Below, in pieces: positions 14,564 to 16,540 of a stretch of 16,540 nucleotides of DNA; position 1 is the stretch's first letter; every line of letters starts with the position of its first letter. The position numbers and the translations under genes are program-made. The DNA comes from JAYEMH01 sp034717985 [NCBI: Candidatus Ratteibacteria bacterium]. Lineage in GTDB: Bacteria; CAZDME01; JAYEMH01. The stretch is taken from positions 14,249 through 30,788 of the forward strand of contig JAYEMH010000037.1 of the NCBI GenBank assembly GCA_034717985.1, written 5' to 3'. The notes under the pieces were generated by a model. The model ran no database searches. It was not told the origin of the DNA and saw only the letters and a program-made list of their open reading frames with translations.

Positions 14564-14592
14564 TACAAACACCTCCTTTTAAAGCTATATAA

Positions 14593-14621
14593 AATATAAC
14601 ATAATTAAGTAAATTTGTCAA
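14593..14621 (-). promoter_or_regulatory. Promoter of the toxin-antitoxin pair
   Basis: On the minus strand TTGACA (14616-14621) and TATATT (14593-14598) are 17 bp apart, a near-consensus promoter ending about 30 bases before the antitoxin start. The AT-rich surroundings could hold the AbrB-type operator. Confidence 0.75.
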
Positions 14622-14639
14622 TATGTAATTTGCGAAATT

Positions 14640-14781
14640 TGTTGTCACCGAGCCCTAATTGTTACATCATAAGGATTTATCATTGCGGCGAATTTCGTTA
14701 CGGAAAATGTCGTAATATATATTGCCAAGCTTGTCAATTTATTTCTCAGTTTTTTGCATAAAAATTATTAACATTACCTAA
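14640..14781. other. Gap without a recognisable gene
   Basis: I see no gene here. It lies between the toxin-antitoxin promoter and the tail of the right-hand gene. A minus-strand TTGACA at about 14732-14737 has no convincing -10 at normal spacing. No clear terminator follows the right-hand gene. Confidence 0.4.
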
Positions 14782-14841
14782 TTAATTGGCGCCGGTGAGG
14801 TCACGCTCGTTTTTAAGGTAGAAATAGGTTCCTTGTGAGAA
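14782..14841 (-). other. In-frame C-terminal tail behind a TAG stop
   Basis: Directly after the TAG at 14842-14844 the same frame stays open for 19 codons, ending YLKNERDLTGAN and TAA (14782-14784). The last residues match the ends of the giant protein (NIRNLSGAN) and of the relic at 6145 (NARDLTGAN), and 31 bases are nearly identical to the relic. The original protein therefore almost certainly ended at 14782, and the TAG is either a nonsense mutation or a readthrough site. Confidence 0.8.
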
Positions 14842-16540
14842 CTACGAAGCGCTGTAAAGTTCAAGCGAATTATTATATTCCTCTATTTCTTCTTCAATAT
14901 TTTGCGTAATTGGGAGTGGAGTAAGGAATATCACGCCTTTTCCTCCGGATATTATAAGCTCAAGCCCACTGGCAAGTGAATAAAGATTATTTTCTCCCGC
15001 TGAAGCTTTAAACAATAATATCGGCGGCATGCCTGACTGGGCTGATAGTTCCTTAAGTGAATCTAAGTTTTTAGCTTTCCCTTTTACAATACTAAAAATA
15101 TCCTCCGGCTTAACCCCGTTTCTTTTAGCAAATTCTATTAGAGCCTTGATTTCTTCCACTTCAGTGATAGTCCGTTTGAGGCTGAGTTCTTTTTTGAGGG
15201 CTTCTTTGGTTAGCGTTATTGTCTCTATTTTCGAATCAATATCTTTAACCAGCCTATCTAAAACTCTAGCTTTCCCCGGGTCTTGGGCAAATATAAAGAC
15301 CTTTCCTAATTTATCGTTATTATAAAGAGTCCTTAAAACTTCCTCGGTATCTATAATCCCGCCATTGTCTAATATCTCTTCGGCATAAAGAATACAATTT
15401 TGTTTAGCTGCCAAATCTTTAAGCATTTCATCTGTTACTGCTGGATATTTAGCTATTCTTTTTAATTCATTCCTTGAATCTTGTAAGTCAACATATTTGA
15501 GCCTTCTTTGAGTTAAAAATTGGACTTTTCCAGCTGAATCCTTTCTTCCAATTGCCTGCCAAGGTTGAACCCTGTTTCCTTTTCCACCTGTATAGAAAAC
15601 AAAATGAACACTTGCAGTTTCTTTTTCTATATATCTTTTTATAAAGAATCCTCTTATGCAATGGTCAAAATCTCTAAATACTCTGGCCTCCTCTTCCGCT
15701 ACTCTATATACTACATAATCTTTTGCGGCTTGTATGCCCTTTTGTTCTATCTGCTCAGGAGTCAGTCCTACATCAAAAATGTTCCTCTGAGCATGCTTTA
15801 CTAATGTAGGAAACTCTAGTGTATTTTCTACATCCCTATAGACTTTTTTCTTTATCCTCAACAATGTTTCTCTGAAATTTTTTCCATACTTTTCATAACA
15901 AGAAGAAACAGTAACTATGCTAAATATATTATCATATCCTTTTCTTGTTATTATTTCTCTTAATCCTTGAACATAGATTTGTGTCCTTTCTCGTGGAATG
16001 TTGTTAATCTCTTGTATTATTCCATCGGTAACCAATATATTAATTTTTAAGCCGGGTGAATATATCTTTCTAACTTCACAGGATAACTCATAAAGATTAT
16101 CGAGAGTTGCTTCTTCGGCTAAGTCTACTTTTAAAATTGGTAAATGAGGATTTTTTGAACCACCCCAGAATTGAAGTATCTCTATGGGAAAGTTGCTGGT
16201 CACCATTGGAAGTAACTTCTTAAGAAGTTCTTCATAAGCATCCTCTGAATATTTAGGTCCAGACCTGTATTTTCTAGAAGACATCACATCATATATCCGT
16301 TTACATAAAGTTAACCTTTCTGTTGCAATAGATGTGAATAGCTTTTTGTTGAGCCTATCATCTTTTCTTACTGGACATGGACGTAAGCAAGAATCCGTCT
16401 TCGTCCTACTTCGCCAAGGCTTCGAAGGACAAGCCCAGGCAAAATCTATAAATACTGTACTAATTAAAAAAGCCCCTATAACAACTATAGAAGTTATCCT
16501 CAGGAGCAGCTTCTTCCGTATATCGTATATCGTATTTCGC
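14842..16540 (-). CDS. Exported protein with isonitrile synthase (DIT1/PvcA)-like domain, 5' end beyond window
   Basis: The frame is open from the right edge to TAG at 14842, so the true start lies outside; the GTG at 16287 is only the first internal start-like codon. It opens with the same signal peptide as the giant protein (16391-16540), then TDSCLRPCP. The central domain shows FWGGSKNPH, DLAEEATLDNL, a Y-SPGLKINILVTDG segment (about 16170-16020), and later IRGFFIKRY, VHFVFYTGG and PWQAIG (about 15550). This order matches my memory of the isonitrile synthase family, which makes isocyanides from Tyr or Trp in the cytosol. Export would be surprising for that enzyme. The second half (about 15500-14842) is alpha/beta-like (KVFIFAQDPGKARVLDRLV ... 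ILLFKASAGENNLYSLASG) and may be related to the giant protein's C-terminal domain. The in-frame TAG cuts off the conserved GAN tail. Confidence 0.7.
   Translation of the reverse strand, partial: RNTIYDIRKKLLLRITSIVVIGAFLISTVFIDFAWACPSKPWRSRTKTDSCLRPCPVRKDDRLNKKLFTSIATERLTLCKRIYDVMSSRKYRSGPKYSEDAYEELLKKLLPMVTSNFPIEILQFWGGSKNPHLPILKVDLAEEATLDNLYELSCEVRKIYSPGLKINILVTDGIIQEINNIPRERTQIYVQGLREIITRKGYDNIFSIVTVSSCYEKYGKNFRETLLRIKKKVYRDVENTLEFPTLVKHAQRNIFDVGLTPEQIEQKGIQAAKDYVVYRVAEEEARVFRDFDHCIRGFFIKRYIEKETASVHFVFYTGGKGNRVQPWQAIGRKDSAGKVQFLTQRRLKYVDLQDSRNELKRIAKYPAVTDEMLKDLAAKQNCILYAEEILDNGGIIDTEEVLRTLYNNDKLGKVFIFAQDPGKARVLDRLVKDIDSKIETITLTKEALKKELSLKRTITEVEEIKALIEFAKRNGVKPEDIFSIVKGKAKNLDSLKELSAQSGMPPILLFKASAGENNLYSLASGLELIISGGKGVIFLTPLPITQNIEEEIEEYNNSLELYSAS
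16391..16540 (-). repeat. 150-bp signal-peptide cassette, copy 2 (identical to 13402-13551)
   Basis: This is the exact counterpart of 13402-13551, in the same reading frame, and is cut by the window edge. It ends within the codons for TDS; beyond that point the two genes share no obvious DNA similarity until their C-terminal tails. Confidence 0.95.

Noticed and set aside
14725-14760. Minus-strand promoter at the TTGACA near 14732
   Set aside because: No acceptable -10 at 16-18 bp and no gene start suitably placed downstream.
14761-14845. Frameshift as the explanation for the detached tail of the right-hand gene
   Set aside because: Codon-by-codon reading shows the tail is in the same frame; only a single TAG intervenes.
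16285-16287. GTG as the start of the right-hand gene
   Set aside because: The frame is open upstream to the window edge and encodes the same signal peptide as the giant protein, so this is an internal codon.

Overview
The window looks like a chromosomal segment of an uncultured or little-studied bacterium. It combines a compact housekeeping operon with very long exported-protein genes, many short intergenic repeats and small toxin-antitoxin-like modules. The long exported proteins share a signal peptide followed by a TDSxLRxP-like segment. That style reminds me of candidate phyla such as Omnitrophota, but this is an impression and no marker here proves it.

Positions 1-6080, all on the minus strand, hold the classical translation/transcription cluster. 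In transcription order it is nusA, infB, rbfA, truB, ribF, rpsO (rpsO runs off the left edge). rimP, usually first in this operon, is absent. nusA is instead preceded by a good promoter and a terminator-like hairpin in its leader. infB-rbfA and ribF-rpsO are separated by short repeats with hairpins; the other junctions are tight or overlapping. rpsO appears to have a promoter of its own.

Positions 6080-6700 hold no intact gene. They contain a collapsed paralogous locus on the minus strand: a promoter, a structured leader RNA (riboswitch-like aptamer plus terminator), the untranslated region, and then directly the last 40 or so codons of a large exported-protein gene. The same promoter, leader RNA and untranslated region stand intact in front of the giant gene at 13664. 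Comparing the two copies shows a 12-bp terminator stem kept by compensating and wobble changes. The conserved blocks GGCA / GCAAA / TTGCC resemble a c-di-GMP-I (GEMM) aptamer.

Positions 6699-7894 (plus strand) encode a two-gene nucleotidyltransferase/HEPN module with an operator-like set of TGTTC repeats.

Positions 7956-13664 (minus) encode one exported protein of about 1,900 residues with 14 exactly phased 37-residue HEAT repeats. Positions 14022-14563 (minus) hold an AbrB-type antitoxin and a RelE/ParE-type toxin with a strong promoter.

Positions 14842-16540 (minus) hold the 3' part of another exported gene that continues past the right edge. Its central domain resembles the isonitrile synthase (DIT1/PvcA) family. 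Its signal-peptide DNA is identical over 150 bp to that of the giant gene, and its C-terminal tail (ending in L-T-G-A-N) is shared with the giant protein and the relic. That tail lies behind an in-frame TAG. The right half of the window therefore looks like a family of exported proteins with interchangeable middles, common ends and, in two of three loci, a common RNA-controlled leader.
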